Positions 26,910 to 35,924 of a stretch of DNA of 64,000 nucleotides are shown here, piece after piece. The notes under the pieces are model-generated. The model worked only from the letters and a program-made list of their open reading frames with translations. It ran no database searches and was not told the origin of the DNA. The DNA is from Bacteroidales bacterium 6E. GTDB lineage: Bacteria; Bacteroidota; Bacteroidia; Bacteroidales; Prolixibacteraceae. A program made the position numbers and the translations under genes. The stretch's first letter is position 1. Each line of letters starts with the position of its first letter. The stretch lies in the NCBI GenBank assembly GCA_001270045.2, contig DF970667.1:147975-211974 (forward strand), in the 5' to 3' direction.

Positions 26910-27968
26910 TCAACCCAGATTAAGCAATGAGAAAAAACTGATGGCAATAAAGCATACCAGCGAAATGGGCAACAGCACTTTCCAGCCGATGTACATGAGC
27001 TGGTCGACCCTGAAGCGGGGCAGTGTCCAGCGAATCCAGATCTGGAGGAATACAACGAACATCGATTTCAGGATGAACCAGAAGGCACCCCAGCCGGCAC
27101 CGGCCAGGAATGAACCGAACGGTGAGGTCCATCCGCCCAGGAATATCGTGGTTACCACAGCTGCCACCACAAACATGTTGGCATACTCGGCAAAGAAAAA
27201 CATGGCAAACTTCATCCCGCTGTATTCGGTATGGAAACCGGCAACCAGCTCAGATTCCCCTTCCGGTATGTCGAAAGGCAGACGGTTGGTCTCGGCCAGT
27301 GAGGCAATGAAATAGATGATGGCCAGGGTCAGCGTGAACGGGATCATGAAGATCTTGGTCCATCCACCGGGGCCACCGAAAATATACCAGTTCCAGAAGC
27401 CACCTTCCTGCATCCGACTTATTTCCATCATGTTCATGGAGGAAGTAAGTACCACCACTGCCAATACGGCAACGGCGGCAGGTATCTCATAGCTGATGAC
27501 CTGCGATACCGAACGCATGGCTCCCATCAGCGAGTATTTGTTGTTTGATGCCCAGCCTCCCATCACGATACCGATGGCGCTGAACGATCCCACCGCGAAA
27601 ATATAGAACAGGCCTACGTTGATGTTGGCCGGTGCATAGGCTTCGCTGAAGGGAATCACCGCAAATGCGGCATAGGCACCCGTAAAGATGACATAGGGAG
27701 CCAGGTTGAAAAGGATCTTACTGGCCGCGGTTGGGGTAATGTCTTCCTTCTGCAGCAGCTTGATCACCTCGGCAATTGGCTGCAGGATACCCCATGGACC
27801 GGTACGCATAGGGCCCAGACGCTCCTGGATCCATGCCGAAACCTTCAACTCAGCCAGGATGGCAACCAGGGCATAGATGAGAACAAAGATCAGCGGCAGC
27901 GAAATCACTGCAACCACCGACCACAGGTTTTTCCCCATCAGGTCCCATATAAAGTTTGTACTCTCCAT
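26910..27968 (-). CDS. nuoH: NADH-quinone oxidoreductase subunit H
   Basis: 352 residues, about eight helices, forming the quinone-chamber wall. Signatures are 'WIQERLGPMRTGPWGILQPI', 'PAAVAVLAVVVLTSSMN' and 'NRLPFDIPEGESELVAGFHT' with its acidic loop, then 'GMKFAMFFFAEYANM'. Positioned between nuoD and nuoI in the operon; 2 bp from nuoI. Confidence 0.96.
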   Translation of the reverse strand: MESTNFIWDLMGKNLWSVVAVISLPLIFVLIYALVAILAELKVSAWIQERLGPMRTGPWGILQPIAEVIKLLQKEDITPTAASKILFNLAPYVIFTGAYAAFAVIPFSEAYAPANINVGLFYIFAVGSFSAIGIVMGGWASNNKYSLMGAMRSVSQVISYEIPAAVAVLAVVVLTSSMNMMEISRMQEGGFWNWYIFGGPGGWTKIFMIPFTLTLAIIYFIASLAETNRLPFDIPEGESELVAGFHTEYSGMKFAMFFFAEYANMFVVAAVVTTIFLGGWTSPFGSFLAGAGWGAFWFILKSMFVVFLQIWIRWTLPRFRVDQLMYIGWKVLLPISLVCFIAISFFSLLNLG

Positions 27969-27998
27969 TTCTTATGCTTTGAATATTCTTGGTTCGTT

Positions 27999-29150
27999 TT
28001 AACGGTCGACTTCGCCCAGCACGATATCGATACTTCCCAGGATCAGGATCAGGTCGGCAAACATGTATCCTTTCGAAATTTCGGGAATGACCGAGAGGTT
28101 GACAAAACTCGGTCCGCGTGCTTTCAGTCGCTCTGGCTTGTCGGTCCCGTTGGTGACCAGGTAGAATCCCAACTCACCTTTCGGGTTCTCTGTCCGGATG
28201 TACATCTCGCCCTTCGGGGGCTTGATCCTCCGGGGTACCCCTCCCGTCACGTCTCCCTCCTCGGGCATCATCTCAAGTGCCTGCTCAATGATTCGGCACG
28301 ACTGCTCCATCTCTTTCATCCTGACCATGTTGCGGTTCCAGCAGTCTCCTACCACGCCGACTTCACCCACCCCTACGGGTACGTCAAAATCGAAGCGGTC
28401 GTAAACTGAGTAGGGCTCATCCTTGCGAAGGTCAAACTTCACGCCTGATCCGCGCAATACCGGACCGCTGCAGGCAAAGTTGATGGCAACCTCGGGAGTC
28501 AGCACACCGACGTTGGCTGTACGTTTGATGAAAATATTGTTGTGGATCAGCAAGTCCATGATTTCTTCATTGGTCTTCCGCACTTTTTTGACCACTTCCA
28601 GGCAATCTTCCTTAAATCCGGGATAGATATCGGCGGCCATGCCACCCACGCGGAAATAGTTGTACAGCAATCGGGCACCGGACAGTCTTTCCAGTATCCA
28701 GATGATGCTTTCCCTGTCGCGGAAATAATAGAGGAAGGGGGTGAATGCGCCGGCATCCATCCCGAAGGTTGCCACCGCAATCTGGTGGTTGGCCAATCGG
28801 TTCAGCTCGGCCACGATCACCCTGATGAACTCCACCTTTTCAGGAACCTTGACATCGAGCATCTTTTCGAGTGCCATTACATAAGGCCATTCATTGTTCA
28901 TGGCCGATATGTAGTCCATCCTGTCGATGTAGGGAATGATCTGCGGAAAGGTCATCTTTTCACAATGCTTTTCAAAGCTGCGATGCAAATATCCCAGGTG
29001 AGGCACCACTTCGGTCACGATCTCCCCGTCGACCTCCACTTCCAGCCTGAGCACCCCGTGTGTCGACGGGTGCTGGGGACCCACGTTGATCCGCATCCTG
29101 TCCGAATCAAGCTGGCTGTATTCCAGGTCATATCTTTTAATTTCAGTCAT
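27999..29150 (-). CDS. nuoD: NADH-quinone oxidoreductase subunit D (49 kDa)
   Basis: 383 residues with 'MRINVGPQHPSTHGVLRLEV', including the quinone-site His-rich loop, 'HLGYLHRSFEKHCEKMTFPQ' and the C-terminal 'ILILGSIDIVLGEVDR'. It is related to the NiFe-hydrogenase large subunit but lacks the nickel cysteines. Here nuoC and nuoD are separate genes (13 bp apart), unlike the fused nuoCD of E. coli and Bacteroides. Confidence 0.96.
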   Translation of the reverse strand: MTEIKRYDLEYSQLDSDRMRINVGPQHPSTHGVLRLEVEVDGEIVTEVVPHLGYLHRSFEKHCEKMTFPQIIPYIDRMDYISAMNNEWPYVMALEKMLDVKVPEKVEFIRVIVAELNRLANHQIAVATFGMDAGAFTPFLYYFRDRESIIWILERLSGARLLYNYFRVGGMAADIYPGFKEDCLEVVKKVRKTNEEIMDLLIHNNIFIKRTANVGVLTPEVAINFACSGPVLRGSGVKFDLRKDEPYSVYDRFDFDVPVGVGEVGVVGDCWNRNMVRMKEMEQSCRIIEQALEMMPEEGDVTGGVPRRIKPPKGEMYIRTENPKGELGFYLVTNGTDKPERLKARGPSFVNLSVIPEISKGYMFADLILILGSIDIVLGEVDR

Positions 29151-29163
29151 AGAGCTTTCTGAA

Positions 29164-29637
29164 TTAGGATATTTTCATTCCATGGTAAGAGTCTGGCGTC
29201 ACATAATCCTTCTGCAGAGGGTGTCCTTCCCAGTCGTAAGGCAGCAGGATCCTGATCAGGTTCTGGTGTCCTTCAAACCTGACACCAATCAGGTCGTAGG
29301 CTTCCCGCTCATGCCAGTCAGCCGTACGCCATAACCTTTCGACTGTCGGCACCACGGGATTCCCTTTGGGAACCTCGACCTTCACCACCAGTTTATGCCT
29401 ATGGGTCATGGAATAGAGGTGATAGACAACGCCCAGGTTTTCACCCAGGTCGGTTCCTGAAAGGCTCATCAGGTAATCGAATTGGAATTCATCGGCATCC
29501 CTCAGGGTATGGAATATGTCGAAGAGCTGGTCAGCCCCGACAAGTATCCAGGGATCCGAATTAGGCGATTCATTGAGTTCAATGATCGCATCACCGAAGT
29601 CATTCTTCAGCTTGGTAAAAATTTCACCTGGTAACAT
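29164..29637 (-). CDS. nuoC: NADH-quinone oxidoreductase subunit C (30 kDa)
   Basis: 157 residues, the 30-kDa subunit domain. The diagnostic C-terminal part is 'TVERLWRTADWHEREAYDLI' followed by 'GVRFEGHQNLIRILLPYDWE' and 'GHPLQKDY'. It packs against NuoD in the peripheral arm. Length is near the minimum for the family. Confidence 0.95.
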   Translation of the reverse strand: MLPGEIFTKLKNDFGDAIIELNESPNSDPWILVGADQLFDIFHTLRDADEFQFDYLMSLSGTDLGENLGVVYHLYSMTHRHKLVVKVEVPKGNPVVPTVERLWRTADWHEREAYDLIGVRFEGHQNLIRILLPYDWEGHPLQKDYVTPDSYHGMKIS

Positions 29638-29671
29638 AAATGGTATATTTAGTCAGGTCAGGCATACCGGA

Positions 29672-30187
29672 TTATTCGGTGCCCAATAATTTGCGTTTGT
29701 TAAAAATGGCCTGCTTGTTGATCTTCTCCTGAAGTTTCATCATGCCTTCCTCAAAGGCTTCGGGCCGCGGAGGACACCCGGGGATATAAACATCCACGGG
29801 GATGATGCGATCGACACCCTTCAGGACATGATATCCATGTTCCCAGTAGGGACCACCACTGTTGGAGCACGAACCCACCGAGATCACATACTTGGGTTCA
29901 GCCATTTGCTCGTACAATATCTTGATTCTCTCGGCCATTTTGAAGGTCACGGTACCCGTGACCATGATGAAGTCAGCCTGTCGCGGACTGGTTCTCGGAA
30001 TGGTGCCAAAGCGCATAAAGTCAAAGTGGGAAGCATTCATGGCCATGAATTCAATAGCGCAGCATGCCAGTCCGAAATGCAGATACCAGTCTGATTTGCT
30101 TCTTCCCCAGTTGAGTAACTCCTCGATCTTCCCCAGCACTATTCCACCGCCTTCATAAGGGTCATCCAAACGGTTTAACAATCCCAT
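29672..30187 (-). CDS. nuoB: NADH-quinone oxidoreductase subunit B (N2 cluster)
   Basis: 171 residues. The cysteine pair in '[20 protein letters not shown]' with further Cys in '[20 protein letters not shown]' and '[20 protein letters not shown]' bind cluster N2, the last electron carrier before quinone. Operon position is second. Confidence 0.97.
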   Translation of the reverse strand: MGLLNRLDDPYEGGGIVLGKIEELLNWGRSKSDWYLHFGLACCAIEFMAMNASHFDFMRFGTIPRTSPRQADFIMVTGTVTFKMAERIKILYEQMAEPKYVISVGSCSNSGGPYWEHGYHVLKGVDRIIPVDVYIPGCPPRPEAFEEGMMKLQEKINKQAIFNKRKLLGTE

Positions 30188-30200
30188 ACTCTTCTAGTGA

Positions 30201-30614
30201 TTAAGATTTCTTTTTACCAACAACCAGATCTTCCAATTTGGCAATATAAGGTTTCGGTTTCTCCCAGTCCAGATCTCCCTTGGCCCAGACATATGCAAAG
30301 CCGGCCAGCAGGATCACCACAAAAATGATCATCTCGATAAAGGCAAACCAGCCCAATTGCTTGTAAACCATAGCCCAGGGCAACAAGAAGACCACTTCTA
30401 CATCAAACAACAGAAAAACCAATGCAATGACGTAAAACCTTACATTGAAACGGATCCATGGTTCCCCGATCGGGATTTCACCGCATTCGTACGTCGAATT
30501 CTTGATCGGATTGGGTTTGCTGGGTCTGACGACCGAAGCGGCAACCATGGCAATCCCCACAAATACGGCTCCCAAAAGGAAGAACAACAATACAATTCCA
30601 AATTCTGAGATCAT
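30201..30614 (-). CDS. nuoA: NADH-quinone oxidoreductase subunit A
   Basis: 137 residues, three transmembrane helices with the NuoA loop 'YECGEIPIGEPWIRFNVRFY' and 'ALVFLLFDVEVVFLLPWAMV'. It is the first gene of the eleven-gene nuo run. Just upstream, TAATTTCG around 30640 on the minus strand resembles a Bacteroidota -7 box. Confidence 0.96.
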   Translation of the reverse strand: MISEFGIVLLFFLLGAVFVGIAMVAASVVRPSKPNPIKNSTYECGEIPIGEPWIRFNVRFYVIALVFLLFDVEVVFLLPWAMVYKQLGWFAFIEMIIFVVILLAGFAYVWAKGDLDWEKPKPYIAKLEDLVVGKKKS

Positions 30615-30805
30615 GGTAATTTTAAATTGACGGGGCGAAATTAGTATTTAAATATATAAATGTTTCGGTATGACTAAATTTAGAATCATTACACATAGCG
30701 AAATAAACCTTTCTTTTTCAGATATTTATATAAACCAAAATGATCCTAAACATAAAAAGGATTGATATATCCCAACTCAATCCTACCATCTTCATAGCTT
30801 ATTTA

Positions 30806-30840
30806 CCGCATAAGGCTGACCCACGACCAGCCTTATGCGG
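30806..30840. repeat. Perfect 13-bp inverted repeat
   Basis: CCGCATAAGGCTG and its exact complement CAGCCTTATGCGG are separated by 9 nt in the 299-bp gap between nuoA and the xylanase gene. It lies 74 bp after the xylanase stop on the minus strand but has no T run on either side, so it may be an mRNA 3' stabiliser, an atypical terminator or a protein site. The rest of the gap shows nothing else. Confidence 0.6.
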
Positions 30841-30913
30841 TGCATGGGATTTACTTCAACGAATGGTGTTATATCCCTGGTTCTTCAATTCTCAAAATCC
30901 ACTTCCGGGGATT

Positions 30914-32188
30914 TTACCTGGACTTCCGGGTCATGTCAACCACCACGGATCCTTTTTCCTTTGACAGGTCAACCTCCCTTGTCTGATTCCCGACGGTGAT
31001 GCGATATTTCCCATAAAAGCCACGGGTCGAGTATCGGCCATTGGTATCTGCTTTTCCCTTTTCCTTTGTCCACCAATCCCTGAAGATCAGGTCCTGATAA
31101 GCTTCAGCCGCAGGGGTGGGCGACCAGTCCCGGCGATACAGTGAGGATACCGGAATCCAGTTAGCCCCGGCCCAGAATCCCCACATCAGGATTCCGTCGA
31201 CCGACGGATGGGCAAAACAGATCCTGTAATAATCGACCATCTCTTTGGCCTTCGCCTCTTCTTCTGCAGGCGTCATGACCCTGATTTTCTCGGTATAATA
31301 GCGTGACCGTTGTCCGGGCATGTTGAATTCGGTTACCTTCACAGGCAATCCGAACTGTGCCAGTGAATCGAGGGCATTCTGCAGTTGCAACCTGTCGAAT
31401 GTCTCTCCGTGAAGGTGTCCCTGGACACCGATACCTGCAATCGGAACGCCCTGGGCGAGCAGTTCCCTGATCTGTTTTAAATAGGGAACCAGTACCCGCC
31501 CAGTCAGTATATCGTAATCGTTCAGGTACAGTTTGGCATCCTTGTCGCCTTCCATGGCCCATTCGGCCATCTTTTTGGTGATGTCTTTTCCTAACCGCTC
31601 TTCATAATAATTGCCATGGACCATTTCGTTGTTCAGATCGTATTCGGCAAAGCGGCCCTTATATTTCCCGGTGACGGTGCGGGCTCTTTCCCGAATGGTA
31701 CTTTCCAGCTCCTTGTCATCCAGTTCCTTTACCCAGGGCTGGACAAACTGTTCGATCCCCCAGAACAGGTTATGCCCCCGAAGCGGGATTTTATTTTCCT
31801 CTGTCCAGTTGAGCATGTTATCGATCACCGAATAATTGACCTCTCCCTTGCGTGGCTCCATGCTGGCCCATTTAACGGCATTCTCAGTTACAGCCGAGTT
31901 GAAATTTTCGAGGAATTTTTCACGGTAGATCCGGGCATCGTCACCAGAGACGTCATTCGCGAACATGCCGTTGCTGAGGGCGCAGCCGAACCAGAATTCG
32001 TGCGACAGCTGCTCAATGGTGACCGATTCGCCAGGGGCAGCCACCACCCTGATTTCACCTTTCCTGATCCGGTCAATGTCTTCGTCCAGATTGTCACCTC
32101 CGGCAAAAGAGAAGTTTACACTCAATAGTATTAATGATACAAAGAGGGCAAGGTACCTGATTCCAGATTGCTTTTTCACTTTTTTCAT
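30914..32188 (-). CDS. Glycoside hydrolase family 10 (endo-xylanase type), secreted
   Basis: 424 residues from ATG 32188, which is followed by a good signal peptide ending 'SVNFSFAGG'. The GH10 barrel shows the acid/base Glu in 'RFAEYDLNNEMV' (E188) and the nucleophile Glu in 'LPVKVTEFNMPG' (E287), plus 'IPLRGHNLFW' and a late Trp-rich stretch 'GILMWGFWAGANWIP'. A C-terminal ~50 residues forms a small beta-type domain. It is predicted to hydrolyse beta-1,4-xylan or a related glycan outside the cytoplasm. An upstream GTG at 32248 would add 20 residues before the signal peptide and is rejected. No other polysaccharide genes are adjacent. Confidence 0.87.
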   Translation of the reverse strand: MKKVKKQSGIRYLALFVSLILLSVNFSFAGGDNLDEDIDRIRKGEIRVVAAPGESVTIEQLSHEFWFGCALSNGMFANDVSGDDARIYREKFLENFNSAVTENAVKWASMEPRKGEVNYSVIDNMLNWTEENKIPLRGHNLFWGIEQFVQPWVKELDDKELESTIRERARTVTGKYKGRFAEYDLNNEMVHGNYYEERLGKDITKKMAEWAMEGDKDAKLYLNDYDILTGRVLVPYLKQIRELLAQGVPIAGIGVQGHLHGETFDRLQLQNALDSLAQFGLPVKVTEFNMPGQRSRYYTEKIRVMTPAEEEAKAKEMVDYYRICFAHPSVDGILMWGFWAGANWIPVSSLYRRDWSPTPAAEAYQDLIFRDWWTKEKGKADTNGRYSTRGFYGKYRITVGNQTREVDLSKEKGSVVVDMTRKSR

Positions 32189-32434
32189 AGTTTTGGTTTT
32201 AAGGGTCCTAAGCATTTCCATTTCATGAAATGCATCAGGTCGGACCACATTCTGAGTTCATTTCAAAGATAATAATTATCGGTATGGGGCGTTAATAAGA
32301 TTAATTCTCCCCAATTATCATTTTCTTTTATTAGTTTTAAGTGTGATTAATCCTGAAAAACGGAATGATTCTTGGATCAATTGTTTGATCTGCACTAGTT
32401 TAATTTTCAGACGGCAACACAAAATTTAGCGTTT

Positions 32435-33904
32435 ATGAATAACTTATTTCGCCTTGGTGTAAAAATGATTCTATTGTCGGCAATCATCGTGATGATTCCT
32501 TCATGTGCAGTCAATCCGGTAACCGGCAAGAAACAGATCATGCTGATGTCGGAAGCCCAGGAAGTTCAAATGGGTGCCAGCTATGATCCACAGGTGGTCG
32601 CCACTTTTGGGGAATACAAGCACGACCGTATGCAGTCGTTTGTCCAGTCGATCGCCAACGACATGGGAAAACTCTCCCACCGTCCAAACCTTACGTATCA
32701 TGTCAAACTGCTTGATTCCCCGGTTGTGAATGCCTTCGCCGTGCCCGGCGGATACATCTACCTCACAAGGGGTATCCTGGCGCAGCTGAACAATGAGGCT
32801 GAGCTGATCGGTGTCATAGGGCACGAAATGGGACACATCACCGCCCGTCACTCGGTCAGCCAGCAGAGCAAACAGCAGTTAGGGCAGCTGATACTCATCG
32901 GGGGGATGATCGCGTCCGAGAAATTCAGGAGCGTGGCCGAATATGCCATGCAGGGAATGCAGCTCCTGTTCCTGAAATATAGCAGGGACGATGAACGTCA
33001 GGCCGACAGGCTGGGTGTTGAATACATGTCGAAGGTAGGATACGATGCCCATAAGATGGCTGACTTCTTCCAGGTTTTGAACAAGATGAACATGGACAGT
33101 GAGCATGGTGGTGTGCCCACCTTCCTCTCGACACACCCCGATCCGGGTGACCGCTACAGTGCGGTATTGCAAATGGCCGGTGAATGGCATGCCAAAATGC
33201 CGGGCACCAACTGGAAAGTAAACCAGGATGCCTATCTTCAAATGATCGACGGCATTGTCTATGGCGAAGATCCCCGGCAGGGATTCGTGGAAGGGAACAC
33301 CTTTTACCACCCCGACATGAAGTTCAGGTTTAATTTCCCGGCAGGCTGGCAATTCCAGAATGCCCCGACCCAGGTAACCATGGCACCTTCTGACGGCAAG
33401 GCCCTGATGGTTTTTACCATGGCAGCCCAAAAATCACTGGAGGAAGCTGCCGCTGCCACCTTGCAGCAACTTGAACTGAACGTGACCGACAGCCGGAAGA
33501 CCACCGTCAATGGAATGCCCGCCATTGTCGCCATGTCGACACAATCTTCACAGAACCAGTCGACCGGACAAACACAGACCATTAAGGTCATGTCTTATTT
33601 TATCGACAATAATGGCAGTTATTTCGTTTTCCATGGGGTATCAAGCGATGCCGACTTCAACGCCTATACCAATGTGTTCCAGGCCAATATGGGAACTTTC
33701 TCCAAGCTGACCGACCCGTCGAAACTGAACGTACAGCCCCAGAAACTGCTGGTGAAAAAGGTTGCCCGGACAAGCACCCTGTCTGAAGCATTCCGTTCCT
33801 TGGGCGTTCCTCAGAACAAGATGGAAGAGTTTGCGCTGCTGAATAACCTTGAACTGAACTCAACCGTCCAGGCCGGAAAACTGATTAAGATCGTAGGGAA
33901 ATAA
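32435..33904 (+). CDS. M48 family zinc metalloprotease, lipoprotein
   Basis: 489 residues. The SPII signal has its lipid Cys in 'MIPSCAVNPVTGKKQ' (C24). The zinc site is 'GVIGHEMGHITARHS' (H130-E-x-x-H134) with a downstream third ligand near E187 ('DDERQAD'). The N-terminal 'NPVTGKKQIMLMSEAQEVQM' is typical of LoiP/BepA-like periplasmic M48 proteases. After the protease core come a beta-rich domain (~280-420) and a C-terminal ~55-residue LysM/'LSEAFRSLGVP'-type module. Likely envelope protein quality control. Confidence 0.9.
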   Translation: MNNLFRLGVKMILLSAIIVMIPSCAVNPVTGKKQIMLMSEAQEVQMGASYDPQVVATFGEYKHDRMQSFVQSIANDMGKLSHRPNLTYHVKLLDSPVVNAFAVPGGYIYLTRGILAQLNNEAELIGVIGHEMGHITARHSVSQQSKQQLGQLILIGGMIASEKFRSVAEYAMQGMQLLFLKYSRDDERQADRLGVEYMSKVGYDAHKMADFFQVLNKMNMDSEHGGVPTFLSTHPDPGDRYSAVLQMAGEWHAKMPGTNWKVNQDAYLQMIDGIVYGEDPRQGFVEGNTFYHPDMKFRFNFPAGWQFQNAPTQVTMAPSDGKALMVFTMAAQKSLEEAAAATLQQLELNVTDSRKTTVNGMPAIVAMSTQSSQNQSTGQTQTIKVMSYFIDNNGSYFVFHGVSSDADFNAYTNVFQANMGTFSKLTDPSKLNVQPQKLLVKKVARTSTLSEAFRSLGVPQNKMEEFALLNNLELNSTVQAGKLIKIVGK

Positions 33905-33916
33905 ATTAAGTTTAAC

Positions 33917-34006
33917 AGGATGACATCCTTTCGTTGAGGATGTCATCCTTTTCATTGAGGATGACATCCTTTTCGTTGAGGAAATTTCCGGAGAGGATGT
34001 CATCCT
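33917..34006. repeat. Four copies of AGGATGWCATCCT between convergent genes
   Basis: Quasi-palindromic 13-mers start at 33917, 33937, 33958 and 33994, with orientation of the central A/T alternating, so neighbouring copies can pair into hairpins followed by TTTTC. The block lies exactly between the stop codons of the M48 gene and the aquaporin gene, so it probably serves as a two-way terminator. Same core as the repeat at 16127-16193. Confidence 0.7.
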
Positions 34007-34010
34007 TTTC

Positions 34011-34697
34011 TTATTCTTCCTCCGGTGACATCGCCTTGTAGACAAAGCCGGCGAGAATGGCACCCACGATTGGGGCTACCCAGAACAACCAGAGCTGTCC
34101 CAATGCCCAGTCACCCACAAAGAGGGCCTGGCTGGTACTGCGTGCAGGGTTGACCGACGTATTGGTCACCGGGATGCTGATCAGGTGGATCAGTGTCAGG
34201 GCCAGACCAATGGCCAGTCCGGCAAAAGCTTTCGGGGCCTTTGAATGGGTGGCACCCAGTATCACGATCAGGAACATGAATGTCATCACCACTTCCGAGA
34301 CCAGTGCGGCCAGCATGCCGTATCCACCCGGAGAGTGTTCACCGTATCCGTTGGCGGCAAAGCCTCCCAACTCGAATCCAGGTTTACCTGAGGCAATAAT
34401 GTACAGAATGGCAGCTCCTGCTATCCCACCCAAAACCTGGGCGACGATATAGGGCAACAACTCTTTGGCGCTAAACCGTCCACCGGCCCATAAACCAATG
34501 GAAACTGCTGGATTCAGGTGACATCCCGAAATGTGACCGATGGCATAGGCCATGGTAACCACCGTCAGGCCAAAGGCCAGGGCAACACCGGCAAATCCGA
34601 TGCCCAGTTCAGGATAGGCTGCAGCCAGCACGGCACTTCCGCAACCTCCCAATACCAACCATAAGGTTCCAAAAAATTCGGCAATCAGTTTTTTCAT
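34011..34697 (-). CDS. aqpZ: Aquaporin Z-like water channel
   Basis: 228 residues, six helices and two NPA half-helices: '[19 protein letters not shown]' and '[20 protein letters not shown]'. The second NPA is followed by the Arg of the selectivity filter, and the layout with '[18 protein letters not shown]' at the N-terminus matches AqpZ, supporting water rather than glycerol transport. The C-terminus is short and acidic (MSPEEE). Confidence 0.93.
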   Translation of the reverse strand: MKKLIAEFFGTLWLVLGGCGSAVLAAAYPELGIGFAGVALAFGLTVVTMAYAIGHISGCHLNPAVSIGLWAGGRFSAKELLPYIVAQVLGGIAGAAILYIIASGKPGFELGGFAANGYGEHSPGGYGMLAALVSEVVMTFMFLIVILGATHSKAPKAFAGLAIGLALTLIHLISIPVTNTSVNPARSTSQALFVGDWALGQLWLFWVAPIVGAILAGFVYKAMSPEEE

Positions 34698-34955
34698 AAC
34701 GTTTCGTATTATGGTGAATAATGAAAAATCCTGGATTATGGGGTGATGGGATATTGCAAAGGAGTCTCAGGCTCCCGAAAGGGCGAAGGGGTGGTGTGGT
34801 TGAGATGATGCGGTATTGTTTCAAAATACGGCAAATTGAAGGAGCAGAAGGTTGACACCATTCTGCCCCTTTATTCCATATCTCCGAAGTTAAAGATTAA
34901 TTTATTGAAATACAACCCATTTATAAGGTAAAATTCTCCAAGTGAGGAAACCCTC

Positions 34956-35861
34956 TTAAGGAAGGAATTCAACCTCTGCCAGTACCGGAAGGTGGTCTGA
35001 TGGATAATAGATCCCGAAGGAATCAGACAAATGACCGTGACGAAGGATTTTCACTTTGTCGTTGATGAAGATGTAGTCAATGATCCTGCTTTTTTCCTTA
35101 ACCAGAAAACCGCCGCTGGTACCTTCAGGTCCATACGGTTTCGATTGCGATACCTCCCTGGAATCCTTCAGCCCAGCCATGATGGTCTGTATGGGCTCCG
35201 AGTCCTTGGTGGCATTAAAATCGCCTGTGAGTATAAACGGTAAATTCCCGCTATTGAGCTCTTTCATGAATTTCAGGATCAGTTTGGAAGATTCGACCCT
35301 GGCCACGCGTCCACGATGATCAAAATGGGTATTGAAGAAAATGAACTCCTGCGAGGTGGTCTTATCCCTGAGCTTTAACCAGGTGCAAGTGCGGTTATGG
35401 GCGGCATCCCATCCGAAACCGTGCCTGGAGGGATTTTCGCTCAACCAGAAGGTACCGCCATCCAGCTTTTCAAACCTCGATTTCCGGAAGAATACCGACA
35501 TGTGCTCGCCGGAAGATATGCCATCATCGCGACCAACACCCAGACTTTCAAAATCAGGAAAAGCGGCTTTCAGGGCTTCCACCTGCTCAGGCAAAGCCTC
35601 CTGGACGCCGAATATATCAGCCTGGTGAAAACGGATCAGTCCGGTGACCTTTTCAATTCGGTTCGGCCACGCATTGATGCTGTCGCCCGGGGTATTCAGC
35701 CTGATGTTGTACGACATCACCAGGAAAGATTTTCCGGCTTTGTCACCTGTGTTATTTGAACCGGCAAATGCAAAGGATTGAATGCATAACACTGCAATCA
35801 GAATGGAGGAAAATAATTTCATGCCAATGATATTTTTCAAAGTTGTATTAATCATGATCAT
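34956..35861 (-). CDS. Secreted endonuclease/exonuclease/phosphatase (EEP) family hydrolase
   Basis: 301 residues with a signal peptide ('LFSSILIAVLCIQSFAFAGS'). EEP motifs are in order: 'MSYNIRLNT', the metal-binding Glu in 'DIFGVQEALPEQV', 'FFNTHFDHRG', 'PFILTGDFNATKDSEPI', 'RIIDYIFIND' and the final 'YYPSDHLPVLAEVEF'. This is a complete metal-dependent phosphodiesterase/phosphatase site. It is 64 bp downstream of SusD on the same strand, so it is likely the catabolic enzyme of that uptake locus. Start may instead be ATG 35822, which gives a shorter signal peptide. Confidence 0.88.
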   Translation of the reverse strand: MIMINTTLKNIIGMKLFSSILIAVLCIQSFAFAGSNNTGDKAGKSFLVMSYNIRLNTPGDSINAWPNRIEKVTGLIRFHQADIFGVQEALPEQVEALKAAFPDFESLGVGRDDGISSGEHMSVFFRKSRFEKLDGGTFWLSENPSRHGFGWDAAHNRTCTWLKLRDKTTSQEFIFFNTHFDHRGRVARVESSKLILKFMKELNSGNLPFILTGDFNATKDSEPIQTIMAGLKDSREVSQSKPYGPEGTSGGFLVKEKSRIIDYIFINDKVKILRHGHLSDSFGIYYPSDHLPVLAEVEFLP

Positions 35862-35924
35862 AGATTAAGAAAACGAACGGGCAGAGGATACTGCCCGGTC
35901 GCTTTCAAATATACACTTTTTCCG

